DNA of 32,613 bases from Clostridiales bacterium (GCA_012519695.1 JAAYPT010000082.1:1-32613), one strand, 5' to 3'; counted from the first letter of the stretch, positions 26,695 to 32,613 are shown. Program-made: numbers and translations. Notes: generated by a model not told the origin, from the sequence alone.

Positions 26695-27015
26695 CTATTT
26701 AGTTTTTTCCAATAATTTTAATTTTTTCTCCAGACTCTTGGCAAATCCTTCATCTAATACTGCCACCGAAGCTCTGAATTGTTTACCTATTGCATGCCCT
26801 AACGCTTCTTTCTGAGCATATATATACATTGGAACCTGATAAAAAGAACACATATTGCGAAACATTTTTCTCGTATTGTCTGATGCCTCTTCTGAAACCA
26901 ATACCAGAAATGCTGTGCCGCTTTTTACCGCCTTTTCTGTTGAAAACTCGCCGCTTGTCACTTTTCCTGCTTTTGCTGCTAATCCAAGCATTGACAATAT
27001 TCTATCTTGCTGCAA
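26695..27015 (-). CDS. ylxQ: L7Ae/YlxQ-family RNA-binding protein
   Basis: A 106-residue L7Ae-like protein. The start [27 protein letters not shown] and [16 protein letters not shown] are typical of the YlxQ/RpmGA group, which bind kink-turn RNA. The start codon is TTG with AAAGGAG about 10 nt upstream. It overlaps the end of ylxR by 14 nt, suggesting translational coupling. The exact cellular RNA target is unknown. Confidence 0.92.
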   Translation of the reverse strand: MQQDRILSMLGLAAKAGKVTSGEFSTEKAVKSGTAFLVLVSEEASDNTRKMFRNMCSFYQVPMYIYAQKEALGHAIGKQFRASVAVLDEGFAKSLEKKLKLLEKTK

Positions 27016-27274
27016 TGTTTTCCATCTCCTTTGTCAGATTCTCAATTACTTCCTGTGGTATGGCAGTTTTTAAGGAACGTTCCAGTCCTTTACTTTTAAT
27101 TGCCTTTTTCAGACATTCTCCATTAGGACATATATATGCACCTCTGCCATTTTTCTTTCCAGTTGTATCTAAAAGGATTTCTTCTTCTGATGTTTTTATC
27201 ACACGAAGCATTTCCTTTTTGTTTTTCATTTCACCACAGCCTACACATTGACGCATGGGAATTTTTTTATTCAT
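27002..27274 (-). CDS. ylxR: YlxR-family RNA-binding protein
   Basis: A 90-residue protein with the YlxR signature MRQCVGCGEMKNKKEMLRVI, the GRGAYICPNGECLKKAI motif and a C-terminal helix. The two Cys pairs (CVGC and CPNGEC) might bind metal. Family members are nucleoid- or RNA-associated and have been linked to RNase P. The ATG overlaps the nusA end (ATGAATAA, stop of nusA inside), with GAGGAG just before it, so I did not use the start six codons earlier. Confidence 0.93.
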   Translation of the reverse strand: MNKKIPMRQCVGCGEMKNKKEMLRVIKTSEEEILLDTTGKKNGRGAYICPNGECLKKAIKSKGLERSLKTAIPQEVIENLTKEMENIAAR

Positions 27275-28397
27275 TCTCCTGCTCCTCTTCATAACTTGAA
27301 GCTTCTAAATCTTCTTCAAAATCATCCTCATAGTCATTTTCATAATCCATGAAGTCACCTGCTTCTCTTGCCTGTGTTTCACTCTTAATATCAATCTTGA
27401 ATCCGGTTAATCTTGCTGCAAGTCTTGCATTCTGTCCTTCTTTACCAATTGCAAGTGATAACTGATAATCCGGTACGACTACTTTTGCTGTCTTTTCTTC
27501 TGCATCTGCAATAACAGAAATAACTTTTGCAGGACTTAATGCATTTTCAATAAGCATTGCTGCATTGTCACTCCAGTTAATAATGTCAATTTTTTCTCCA
27601 CGAAGCTCATTTACAATGGCATTTACTCTGGCACCATTTAGTCCAACACATGCACCTACCGGATCTACATTTGGATCATTGCTCCATACTGCAATCTTAG
27701 TTCTGCTTCCTGCTTCTCTTGCAATACTCTTAATTTCTACGATACCGTCTTTTACTTCTGTTACTTCAGATTCAAATAAACGCTTTACTAATTCCGGATG
27801 TGTTCTGGAAACTAAAATCTTTGGTCCTTTGGAAGTTGATTTTACTTCTAAGATATATACCTTGATTCTTTCTGTTGGCTGGAACACTTCTCCCTTAACC
27901 TGTTCGTTTTCGCTTAAAATCGCATCTGCTTTCCCAAGGTTAATGCTGATATTCTTACCTACATAACGCTGTACCACACCGGTAACAACATCTTTTTCTT
28001 TTCCATAATATTGGTTAAATAATACTTTTCTTTCTTCTTCACGAATTTTCTGTAAAATTACGTTCTTTGCATTCATAGTAGCAATACGTCCAAATTCTTT
28101 AGACTTTACTTCTACATTTACAATATCACCTAATTCATATTTGGAATCCAACATCTTTGCATTTCCCAAACTGATTTCTAATGCATCATCCTGTACTTCT
28201 TCTACTACAGTTTTTTCTGCATATACATGGAATTCGCAAGTTTCCGGGTTGATATTTACCTTAATATTGTCTGATTTTCCAAAATGGTTCTTGCATGCTG
28301 TAATCAAAGAATTTTCAATTGCTTCTAATAAAGTATCTTTACTGATGTCTTTTTCCTTTTCCAGTATGTTTAACGCTTCTAATAACTCATTGTTCAT
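27267..28397 (-). CDS. nusA: Transcription termination/antitermination factor NusA
   Basis: A 376-residue RNA polymerase-binding factor that modulates pausing, termination and antitermination. Residues 1-125 are the N-terminal polymerase-binding domain, about 130-200 an S1 domain (VVTGVVQRYVGKNISINLG), and about 205-345 two KH domains (DPVGACVGLNGARVNAIVNEL and LSLAIGKEGQNARLAARLTG). The last about 30 residues are an acidic tail. Gram-positive NusA lacks the C-terminal acidic repeats of E. coli, and the length fits that. AGGAGG precedes the ATG. Confidence 0.97.
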   Translation of the reverse strand: MNNELLEALNILEKEKDISKDTLLEAIENSLITACKNHFGKSDNIKVNINPETCEFHVYAEKTVVEEVQDDALEISLGNAKMLDSKYELGDIVNVEVKSKEFGRIATMNAKNVILQKIREEERKVLFNQYYGKEKDVVTGVVQRYVGKNISINLGKADAILSENEQVKGEVFQPTERIKVYILEVKSTSKGPKILVSRTHPELVKRLFESEVTEVKDGIVEIKSIAREAGSRTKIAVWSNDPNVDPVGACVGLNGARVNAIVNELRGEKIDIINWSDNAAMLIENALSPAKVISVIADAEEKTAKVVVPDYQLSLAIGKEGQNARLAARLTGFKIDIKSETQAREAGDFMDYENDYEDDFEEDLEASSYEEEQENE

Positions 28398-28448
28398 TTT
28401 TTTATCCTCCTGAATGTTTTCTTGTTATCGACGCATTTATGACGTATT

Positions 28449-28916
28449 CTAAAAATCAAAAGCTAAACGAATTAGCGCTATGTCTGACTTATTAAATATC
28501 ATTTCTTCTTCATCTTCTGTTTGAATGGTAACAGTATTTTCATCATATGCTGTTAAAATACCATAAAATTCTTTTTGTTTGTTAATTGCACGGTAAGTTC
28601 TAATCTCTAATTCTTTTCCCATGCTTCTTACATAATCCTTTTCTTTTTTTAATGGTCTTCCTAACCCCGGAGAGCTCACTTCAAAAATATAGGATTCTTC
28701 AATAAAATCTGCTTCATCTAGTAAATCACTCATTTTCCTGCTTACTACTTCACAGTCATCTACAGTGATTCCACCTTCCTTATCGATGTACGCACGAAGA
28801 TACCAGTTGCCACCTTCTTTTACATATTCCACATCTACCAATTCAAAATTATTTTCTTCCATGATTGGCAGTAACAATTCTTCCGTACGTTGTTCATACG
28901 TCTCTTTTCTTGACAT
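28449..28916 (-). CDS. rimP: Ribosome maturation factor RimP
   Basis: A 155-residue factor for 30S maturation. The N-terminal domain includes ELVDVEYVKEGGNWYLRAYIDKEGGITVDDCE and the family motif YIFEVSSPGLGRPLKKEKDY; a C-terminal Sm-like domain follows (about 88-155). AGAGG precedes the ATG. It is the first gene of the nusA-infB operon, behind a promoter and a leader hairpin. Confidence 0.97.
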   Translation of the reverse strand: MSRKETYEQRTEELLLPIMEENNFELVDVEYVKEGGNWYLRAYIDKEGGITVDDCEVVSRKMSDLLDEADFIEESYIFEVSSPGLGRPLKKEKDYVRSMGKELEIRTYRAINKQKEFYGILTAYDENTVTIQTEDEEEMIFNKSDIALIRLAFDF

Positions 28917-28962
28917 ATTCTACACCTCTTTCCATATTCAGTTTTCTTTGCCTCACATAAAA

Positions 28963-28990
28963 TTGAGAGTGGACCAATGCCCACTCTCAA
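28963..28990 (-). promoter_or_regulatory. Leader hairpin of the rimP-nusA operon (possible attenuator)
   Basis: On the minus strand TTGAGAGTGG pairs perfectly with CCACTCTCAA around an 8-nt loop and is followed by TTTTA. It lies about 20 nt after the predicted transcription start and about 45 nt before the rimP start codon. It has terminator form, but its place upstream of an essential operon points to regulated read-through. It shares TCCACTCTCA with the infC leader. Confidence 0.6.
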
Positions 28991-29018
28991 GTCTAAGATT
29001 ATCTTTGTTATCATAAAC

Positions 29019-29047
29019 ATCATATCACTTAAATCACGGAATTGCAA
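29019..29047 (-). promoter_or_regulatory. Promoter of the rimP-nusA-infB operon
   Basis: On the minus strand -35 TTGCAA and -10 TATGAT are separated by exactly 17 bp, about 100 nt upstream of rimP. It is back to back with the micro-gene promoter at 29118-29146. Confidence 0.72.
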
Positions 29048-29117
29048 GGGTTTTACTGAAATTTTACAAATTTAAGCCTATCTCTTGCTCTCTTTCCTGA
29101 TTTCCAGATTCCTCCTA

Positions 29118-29146
29118 TTGCAAAAATATTACGATTTTGTTACAAT
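29118..29146 (+). promoter_or_regulatory. Promoter of the cysteine-containing micro-gene
   Basis: Plus-strand -35 TTGCAA and -10 TACAAT are exactly 17 bp apart. The predicted start of transcription is about 40 nt before the micro-gene start codon. Confidence 0.7.
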
Positions 29147-29197
29147 TCTTTTGTGATCAGCTGATACACATAAAAAAGAAATAAGGAGGACGAAACT

Positions 29198-29269
29198 ATG
29201 TGTTTTAATTTCAATAGCTGTTCCGAGTTATTTAATGCTATCTGCAAATATTTTAACCTCGGTTGTTAA
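29198..29269 (+). CDS. Putative 23-residue cysteine-containing peptide
   Basis: An ATG-to-TAA frame of 23 codons. The first eight residues are MCFNFNSC and the last seven YFNLGC preceded by K-rich context (ICKYFNLGC). An ideal AAGGAGG lies 8 nt before the ATG, a 17-bp-spacer promoter is upstream and a strong terminator begins 8 nt after the stop codon, so this is a complete one-gene unit. Cysteines are at 2, 8, 16 and 23; residues 2, 16 and 23 are in heptad register, and Phe, Leu, Ile, Tyr and Asn make up most of the rest. Net charge is about zero. It lacks a signal sequence and I do not recognise it. It could be a membrane-active or metal-binding peptide, or the coded part of a dual-function small RNA. 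Confidence 0.6.
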   Translation: MCFNFNSCSELFNAICKYFNLGC

Positions 29270-29276
29270 TTTTATT

Positions 29277-29302
29277 GCCCCGACAAATGTCGGGGCTTTT
29301 TT
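29277..29302 (+). terminator. Terminator of the micro-gene
   Basis: GCCCCGAC pairs perfectly with GTCGGGGC around AAAT and is followed by six Ts. It is the strongest terminator in the window. Its T-run is also the start of repeat copy 2. Confidence 0.95.
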
Positions 29303-29348
29303 ATGCAATAGGCAATTGCGTCCTATTGCATAAAAAACGCTCCGCTAA
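29297..29348 (+). repeat. Dispersed structured repeat, copy 2 (truncated)
   Basis: The T-tract of the micro-gene terminator runs directly into ATGCAATAGG, a CAATTGCG-containing loop and CCTATTGCAT, then ACGCTCCGCTAA. After that the similarity to copies 1 and 3 stops, so only the first hairpin and the left arm of the second are kept. Confidence 0.85.
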
Positions 29349-29392
29349 AGTGTAAAAATCATGATTTTCCTATTATATTTCAACAAATAAAA

Positions 29393-29430
29393 AATGCTGA
29401 AAGTATGATATACTCAATACTTTCAGCATT
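29393..29430 (-). terminator. Terminator after tRNA-Glu
   Basis: AATGCTGAAAGTAT pairs perfectly with ATACTTTCAGCATT around a 10-nt loop. On the minus strand it is followed by TTTTATTTG. It lies about 30 nt beyond the tRNA 3' end. The plus-strand side also has a T-rich end, so it may be bidirectional. Confidence 0.88.
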
Positions 29431-29461
29431 TTCTACGGGTTGGGCTATTCTAAATAGCTAG

Positions 29462-29533
29462 CAGCTCGTAGGGGAATCGAACCCCTGATTCCGCCGTGAG
29501 AGGGCGGCGTCTTAACCGCTTGACCAACGAGCC
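29462..29533 (-). tRNA. tRNA-Glu (anticodon CTC)
   Basis: A 72-nt cloverleaf on the minus strand. The acceptor stem GGCTCGT pairs with ACGAGCT (G1-U72 wobble), the anticodon stem CCGCC/GGCGG holds the loop CTCTCAC with anticodon CTC, and the T arm contains GGTTCGATTCC. The discriminator base is G and CCA is not encoded. The D arm GGTCAAGCGGTTAAGAC is typical of bacterial tRNA-Glu. It reads GAG codons. Confidence 0.95.
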
Positions 29534-29555
29534 ATGTTGAAACTCAACAATAAAG

Positions 29556-29584
29556 ATTATATATGCTGAGTTTCAAAAAGTCAA
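29556..29584 (-). promoter_or_regulatory. Promoter of tRNA-Glu, inside an inverted repeat
   Basis: On the minus strand -35 TTGACT and -10 TATAAT are exactly 17 bp apart. The predicted start of transcription is about 15 nt before the tRNA. An inverted repeat, TTGAAACTCA/TGAGTTTCAA (29537-29576), spans the promoter and could also help terminate rplT transcripts. Confidence 0.75.
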
Positions 29585-29628
29585 GTACTATTTTTCAAAT
29601 TTTTCAAAAAATTGAAACAACTTGGAAA

Positions 29629-29985
29629 TTAAGCTACTTTAGATTTTGCTAATTCTGCTAATGTTGCAAATCCTTCTGCATCATTTACAGCCATTTCAGC
29701 TAGCATCTTACGGTTTACTTCTACACCAGCTAATTTTAAACCATGCATAAACTGGCTGTAAGAAATTCCGTTGATTCTTGCTGCTGCGTTGATACGAGCA
29801 ATCCATAACTGTCTGAACTGTCTCTTTCTCTGCTTTCTACCTGCATAAGAACTTGTTAATGCTCTCATAACAGACTGTTTAGCTACTCTATACTGTTTGG
29901 AGCGTGCTCCTCTATATCCTTTTGCTAATTTTAATGTTCTATTATGTTTCTTTTTAGCATTTAATCCGCCTTTAATTCTTGCCAT
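29629..29985 (-). CDS. rplT: 50S ribosomal protein L20
   Basis: A 118-residue L20 of normal length. The basic N-terminus [26 protein letters not shown], the [13 protein letters not shown] motif and the C-terminal [16 protein letters not shown] helix are conserved. L20 is needed for early 50S assembly and is the autorepressor of infC-rpmI-rplT in Bacillus. AAGGAGG precedes the ATG. It ends the operon, 26 nt after rpmI. Confidence 0.98.
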   Translation of the reverse strand: MARIKGGLNAKKKHNRTLKLAKGYRGARSKQYRVAKQSVMRALTSSYAGRKQRKRQFRQLWIARINAAARINGISYSQFMHGLKLAGVEVNRKMLAEMAVNDAEGFATLAELAKSKVA

Positions 29986-30011
29986 GACTTCTATTCCTCC
30001 TTAACTTATTC

Positions 30012-30209
30012 TTACAAATATGGTAAAATCTTCTTCATATTCTTAACATTAGTTGCATCTGTCATTGCTGCTTTTCTTAAGTTTCTCTTTGTCTTAGTAG
30101 ACTTCTTTGTTAAGATATGTCTCTTATAAGCTTTATTTCTCTTTAACTTTCCTGTACCTGTCACTTTGAAACGTTTTGCTGCTGCTCTGCTTGTTTTAAT
30201 TTTTGGCAT
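30012..30209 (-). CDS. rpmI: 50S ribosomal protein L35
   Basis: A 65-residue, very basic ribosomal protein. The conserved stretch [21 protein letters not shown] is followed by [23 protein letters not shown] and ends KKILPYL. AAGGAGG lies before the ATG. It is between infC (24-nt gap) and rplT. Confidence 0.98.
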   Translation of the reverse strand: MPKIKTSRAAAKRFKVTGTGKLKRNKAYKRHILTKKSTKTKRNLRKAAMTDATNVKNMKKILPYL

Positions 30210-30233
30210 TTTTGTTTCCTCCTTAAATCCTGT

Positions 30234-30740
30234 TTATTTCTTTTCCGCCAGCACCAAACTGATACTGCGGCCTTCTAATTTAGGTGCCTTTTCCACTACT
30301 GCAACATCTGATAAAGCTTCTGCGAACTCATCCAGAATGTGCTTGCTGCTCTGCATATGAGCCATTTCTCTTCCGCGGAAACGCAATGTTATCTTTACTT
30401 TATTACCTTTAGCAATAAACTTTCTTGTTGCATTAATTTTTGTATTCAAATCATTGGTCTCAATGTTTGGTGATAAACGGATTTCCTTTACCTCAACAGT
30501 TTTTTGCTTTTTCTTGGCTTCTTTTTCTTTTCTAACAAGCTCGTATTTATACTTGCCATAATCGATAATCTTACATACCGGTGGCTTTGCAGTCGGGGCG
30601 ATTTTTACCAAGTCAAGATCTGCCTCCTGTGCAAGCTTTAATGCCTCTCTTGCTGACATAATACCAAGCTGATCTCCGTTCTCGCCAATCAAACGAACTT
30701 CCTTATCTCTGATTTGTTCATTAATCATTAACTCGCTAAT
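30234..30740 (-). CDS. infC: Translation initiation factor IF-3 (AUU start)
   Basis: A 168-residue factor that keeps 30S subunits free and checks the initiation codon. The N-domain has INEQIRDKEVRLIGENGDQLGI and the APTAKPPVCKIIDYGKYKYE linker strand; the C-domain has IRLSPNIETNDLNTKI and KVKITLRFRGREM. I start at ATT (ISELMINEQ, read as Met) because GGAGG lies 9 nt before it. The first ATG, four codons on, is 21 nt from that site and would remove conserved residues. An AUU start for IF-3 is known in several bacteria and gives autoregulation. It heads infC-rpmI-rplT. Confidence 0.95.
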   Translation of the reverse strand: MSELMINEQIRDKEVRLIGENGDQLGIMSAREALKLAQEADLDLVKIAPTAKPPVCKIIDYGKYKYELVRKEKEAKKKQKTVEVKEIRLSPNIETNDLNTKINATRKFIAKGNKVKITLRFRGREMAHMQSSKHILDEFAEALSDVAVVEKAPKLEGRSISLVLAEKK

Positions 30741-30895
30741 GGTTTTGCACCTCCAAAAATTAATATAAATAAAGTGGATAGGCAGACTATCCACTAATAT
30801 TCAAATACTTCCGTATTTTTATCGAATATAAACCATTAGTCACTCAATTGTGCTAAGGTGAGAGTGGATACTCTACTTTGTTTTCTACTTACAAC
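30741..30895 (-). ncRNA. infC-rpmI-rplT leader (candidate L20-responsive leader)
   Basis: About 155 nt of untranslated leader between the predicted transcription start and infC. It contains an upstream TATCCACTCTCACC segment, a small hairpin AAATAC-GGAA-GTATTT and the attenuator at 30774-30794. In Bacillus the same operon is controlled by L20 binding to the leader and premature termination. The position and the mutually exclusive pairing support the same class here; I did not match it to a published consensus. Confidence 0.65.
30774..30794 (-). terminator. Attenuator hairpin before infC
   Basis: On the minus strand GTGGATAG pairs perfectly with CTATCCAC around 5 nt and is followed by TTTATTT, about 35 nt before the infC start codon. 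Its 5' arm (AGTGGATA) is also complementary to TATCCACT further upstream in the leader (30863-30870), which gives an antiterminator alternative. Confidence 0.72.
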
Positions 30896-30901
30896 TCCAT
30901 T

Positions 30902-30930
30902 ACTTTACCACACCTTTTTACTATCGTCAA
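30902..30930 (-). promoter_or_regulatory. Promoter of infC-rpmI-rplT
   Basis: On the minus strand -35 TTGACG and -10 TAAAGT are separated by exactly 17 bp. It lies at the start of the about 155-nt leader. Confidence 0.78.
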
Positions 30931-31000
30931 GTGTTTTTTTCTATTCTTTATAAAACGATAAAAAACCTCAATTTATCTTAGTGGGAATGATGAATTATAA

Positions 31001-31062
31001 TTGACGTATCAACATCTGTTGACGTACAATTATCTTGTATATTTTAATACAAAACATTGTAC
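31001..31062 (+). promoter_or_regulatory. Dyad-rich promoter region of the nitroreductase gene
   Basis: TTGACG (31001-31006) and TACAAT (31025-31030) are 18 bp apart and form a plausible promoter. Between them is TCAACA-TC-TGTTGA. Downstream, TTGTAT/ATACAA (31035-31052) is nested inside GTACAAT/ATTGTAC (31024-31062). TTGACGTA is also directly repeated 18 bp apart. The arrangement suggests a repressor or activator site; the regulator is unknown. Confidence 0.55.
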
Positions 31063-31081
31063 AACGCAAGGAGGAACTAGC

Positions 31082-31615
31082 ATGGAATTTCAAAATGTAT
31101 TAGAACAAAGAAGAAGTATTCGCCAATATACGGCACAACCTGTGGAAGATGAAAAACTCCACCAGATGATTCAGGCAGCAACACTTGCCCCTTCTTGGAA
31201 AAACTCACAGGTTACCCGCTATTATGTAGTAAAGGATTCAAAAAAACTTGCTGAAGTTACTGCTGCTTTGGCTGAATTTAATCAAAAAAATGTTGTAAAT
31301 GCACCAGTCTTAATTATTCCTACAATCGTATTAAATCGTTCCGGTTTTGAAAGAGATGGTTCTCCAACAAATGAACTTGGAAATGGATGGGGATATTATG
31401 ACTGTGGTTTGCACAACATGGCTCTGTTATTAAAAGCAACCGAACTTGGTCTTTCTACCCTTGTTATGGGAATCCGTGATGCAGAAAAAATAAAAGAGAT
31501 TCTTGATATTCCAGAAAATGAATCTGTTGTCAGCGTCATCAGCGTAGGATATAGTGATGCTACACCTGATATGCCAAAAAGAAAAACCGTTGAGGAGATT
31601 GCACATTTCTTATGA
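31082..31615 (+). CDS. Nitroreductase-family FMN oxidoreductase
   Basis: A 177-residue flavoprotein of the nitroreductase superfamily. LEQRRSIRQYTAQPVEDEKL near the start and APSWKNSQ are the FMN-phosphate-binding signatures; GYYDCGLHNMALLLKATELGLSTLVMG and the glycine-containing VSVGYSD-type end are also conserved. It likely uses NAD(P)H to reduce nitro compounds, quinones or flavin; the natural substrate cannot be deduced. AAGGAGG precedes the ATG, whereas the longer frame upstream runs through the promoter. Its stop codon overlaps the next start (ATGA), so it is coupled to the PHP gene. Confidence 0.92.
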   Translation: MEFQNVLEQRRSIRQYTAQPVEDEKLHQMIQAATLAPSWKNSQVTRYYVVKDSKKLAEVTAALAEFNQKNVVNAPVLIIPTIVLNRSGFERDGSPTNELGNGWGYYDCGLHNMALLLKATELGLSTLVMGIRDAEKIKEILDIPENESVVSVISVGYSDATPDMPKRKTVEEIAHFL

Positions 31616-32469
31616 TTGACTTACATACACACTCCACGGAGTCTGATGGAACCCTTACTCCTCAGGAGTTAATGCAATTAGCCAGCGATATAGGGCTTTC
31701 TGCAATTGCACTCACAGACCACGATACCGTAGGTGGGCTTTCCAAGGCAAAGCCTGTTGACGAAAGTCTGGGGATTGAACTGGTACCCGGTATTGAACTT
31801 TCTACCGATTATAATGGTACGGAAGTGCACATGCTTGGTTTTTATATTGATGATACCAATCCTGCCTTTCTTAAAAAGCTACAGGAATTTATTGACAGCC
31901 GCAATCTCCGTAATGAAAAAATGGCATTTTTGCTTCAAAAGGAAGGATTCTCTATTACTTTAGAGGATTTATATCGTGAATATCCTGACAGTGTCATTAC
32001 CCGTGCTCACTTTGCACGTTATTTAGTAGAACATGGCTATGTTAAAGACCGGGATACTGTTTTTCGCAAATATCTTGGTGATAACTGTCGCTGCTATGTT
32101 CCACGGGAAAAAATCACTCCATTTGAAGCAATTGACTTAATTCATCTTGGTGGTGGACTGGCATTTTTCGCTCACCCGGTACTCTGTCACATGAATCATG
32201 ACAGACTACGTTTCTTTGTTCGGGATTTAAAAGAAGCCGGTCTTACCGGAATGGAAGCCGTCTATTCCATGAACTCTCCCGGAGATGAACGGAATATGAA
32301 AAAACTTGCTCAGGAGTTTGACTTACTTATCAGTGGTGGTTCTGATTTTCATGGAGAAAACAAACCTTATATCCATCTTGGAACCGGAAAAGGTAACTTA
32401 AGAATTCCCGATAGTATATTAGATGCTATCAAAACAGAAAAAGAAAGAGTGTCCCAAAAGTCTTTATAG
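31612..32469 (+). CDS. PHP-domain phosphoesterase (RNase AM/TrpH-like)
   Basis: A 285-residue PHP metal-dependent phosphatase. The metal ligands are in MIDLHTHSTESDGT (His5, His7), ALTDHDT, ELSTDYNGTEVHMLG, FAHPV and the C-terminal SGGSDFHG. The layout and length match the YciV/TrpH group, where characterised members remove the phosphate of 3',5'-nucleoside bisphosphates and trim RNA 5' ends. The start ATG overlaps the nitroreductase stop codon by 4 nt, so no separate ribosome binding site is needed. The terminator begins inside its last codons. Confidence 0.93.
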   Translation: MIDLHTHSTESDGTLTPQELMQLASDIGLSAIALTDHDTVGGLSKAKPVDESLGIELVPGIELSTDYNGTEVHMLGFYIDDTNPAFLKKLQEFIDSRNLRNEKMAFLLQKEGFSITLEDLYREYPDSVITRAHFARYLVEHGYVKDRDTVFRKYLGDNCRCYVPREKITPFEAIDLIHLGGGLAFFAHPVLCHMNHDRLRFFVRDLKEAGLTGMEAVYSMNSPGDERNMKKLAQEFDLLISGGSDFHGENKPYIHLGTGKGNLRIPDSILDAIKTEKERVSQKSL

Positions 32470-32491
32470 ACTTAAGGGGCACTCCCTTTTT
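32447..32491 (+). terminator. Terminator of the nitroreductase-PHP operon
   Basis: GAGTGTCCC pairs with GGGGCACTC (one G-U), with an inner AAGTCT/AGACTT stem, and is followed by CCTTTTTA. The 5' arm lies inside the last PHP codons. The T-run is shared with repeat copy 3. Confidence 0.85.
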
Positions 32492-32613
32492 ATACAATAG
32501 GAAATTGCGTCCTATTGTATAAAAAACGCTCCGCTAAGGAAGCACTCCTCGCGGAGAAGAAATTAGTCGTAAACGACACCGCTCGGGCGCGAAAGAGTCC
32601 GACAAGCGGACTC
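32487..32613 (+). repeat. Dispersed structured repeat, copy 3 (runs off the window)
   Basis: The longest copy. TTTTTATACAATAGG pairs with CCTATTGTATAAAAA. It is followed by CTCCGC/GCGGAG, GAAGAAATTA, GTCG-TAAA-CGAC, a GCTCGGGCGCG segment absent from copy 1, and GAGTCCG-ACAAG-CGGACTC at the window end. It begins in the T-run of the PHP terminator. No coding potential is seen. Confidence 0.85.

Noticed and set aside
29111-29123. A fourth copy of the dispersed repeat near CCTATTGCAAAAA.
   Set aside because: Only about nine bases match one arm of the first hairpin, with no partner arm. It overlaps the micro-gene -35 element and is best explained by chance.
1-32613. CRISPR arrays, prophage or insertion sequences.
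   Set aside because: No regularly spaced direct repeats with unique spacers and no transposase, integrase or phage structural genes are visible. The only tandem repeats are in-frame within infB.

Overview
The window looks like a core chromosomal segment of a low-GC, Gram-positive anaerobe of class Clostridia, most likely a Lachnospiraceae-type gut bacterium. The evidence is AT-rich composition, strong AGGAGG ribosome binding sites, sigma-A type promoters with 17-bp spacers, a biotin-dependent sodium-pump decarboxylase cluster and Firmicutes-style ribosomal leaders. Almost every gene is on the minus strand; the plus strand carries only a gene tail at the left edge, one D-Ala-D-Ala carboxypeptidase, one micro-gene and a nitroreductase/PHP pair at the right end.

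Reading the minus strand from right to left: (1) infC-rpmI-rplT behind an attenuator-type leader, then a tRNA-Glu with its own promoter and terminator. (2) The large translation/transcription operon rimP-nusA-ylxR-ylxQ-infB-rbfA-nrnA-truB-ribF, continuing into a Na/Pi cotransporter gene. (3) A secreted SH3-NlpC/P60 cell-wall hydrolase with its own near-consensus promoter, then rpsO and pnp with structured leaders, so the cotransporter and hydrolase genes sit between ribF and rpsO. (4) A TipAS-type MerR regulator with a 19-bp-spacer promoter, and a cytosolic-type subtilase followed by cardiolipin synthase. (5) A membrane metallophosphoesterase, scpA and scpB, a short soluble chemoreceptor-like protein and a DacF-type carboxypeptidase. 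(6) A five-gene operon for a biotin-dependent, sodium-coupled decarboxylase: acyl-CoA-type carboxyltransferase, OadG-like lipoprotein, biotin carrier, OadB pump and OadA-type pyruvate/oxaloacetate carboxyltransferase.

The most unusual items are between genes. A compact plus-strand unit between rimP and tRNA-Glu has a promoter, an ideal ribosome binding site, a 23-codon ORF with four cysteines and a strong terminator; I do not recognise the peptide. A dispersed structured repeat occurs three times (positions 6821-6924, 29297-29348 and 32487 to the window end). Each copy begins at the T-tract of an intrinsic terminator, in the same orientation relative to it, and its first hairpin shows a compensatory base-pair change between copies. 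Other points are a 22-nt motif shared with one mismatch upstream of two unlinked genes, a terminator-like hairpin right after the NlpC/P60 promoter, an AUU start for infC, and a hybrid carboxyltransferase operon that could act as a transcarboxylase as well as a sodium pump.
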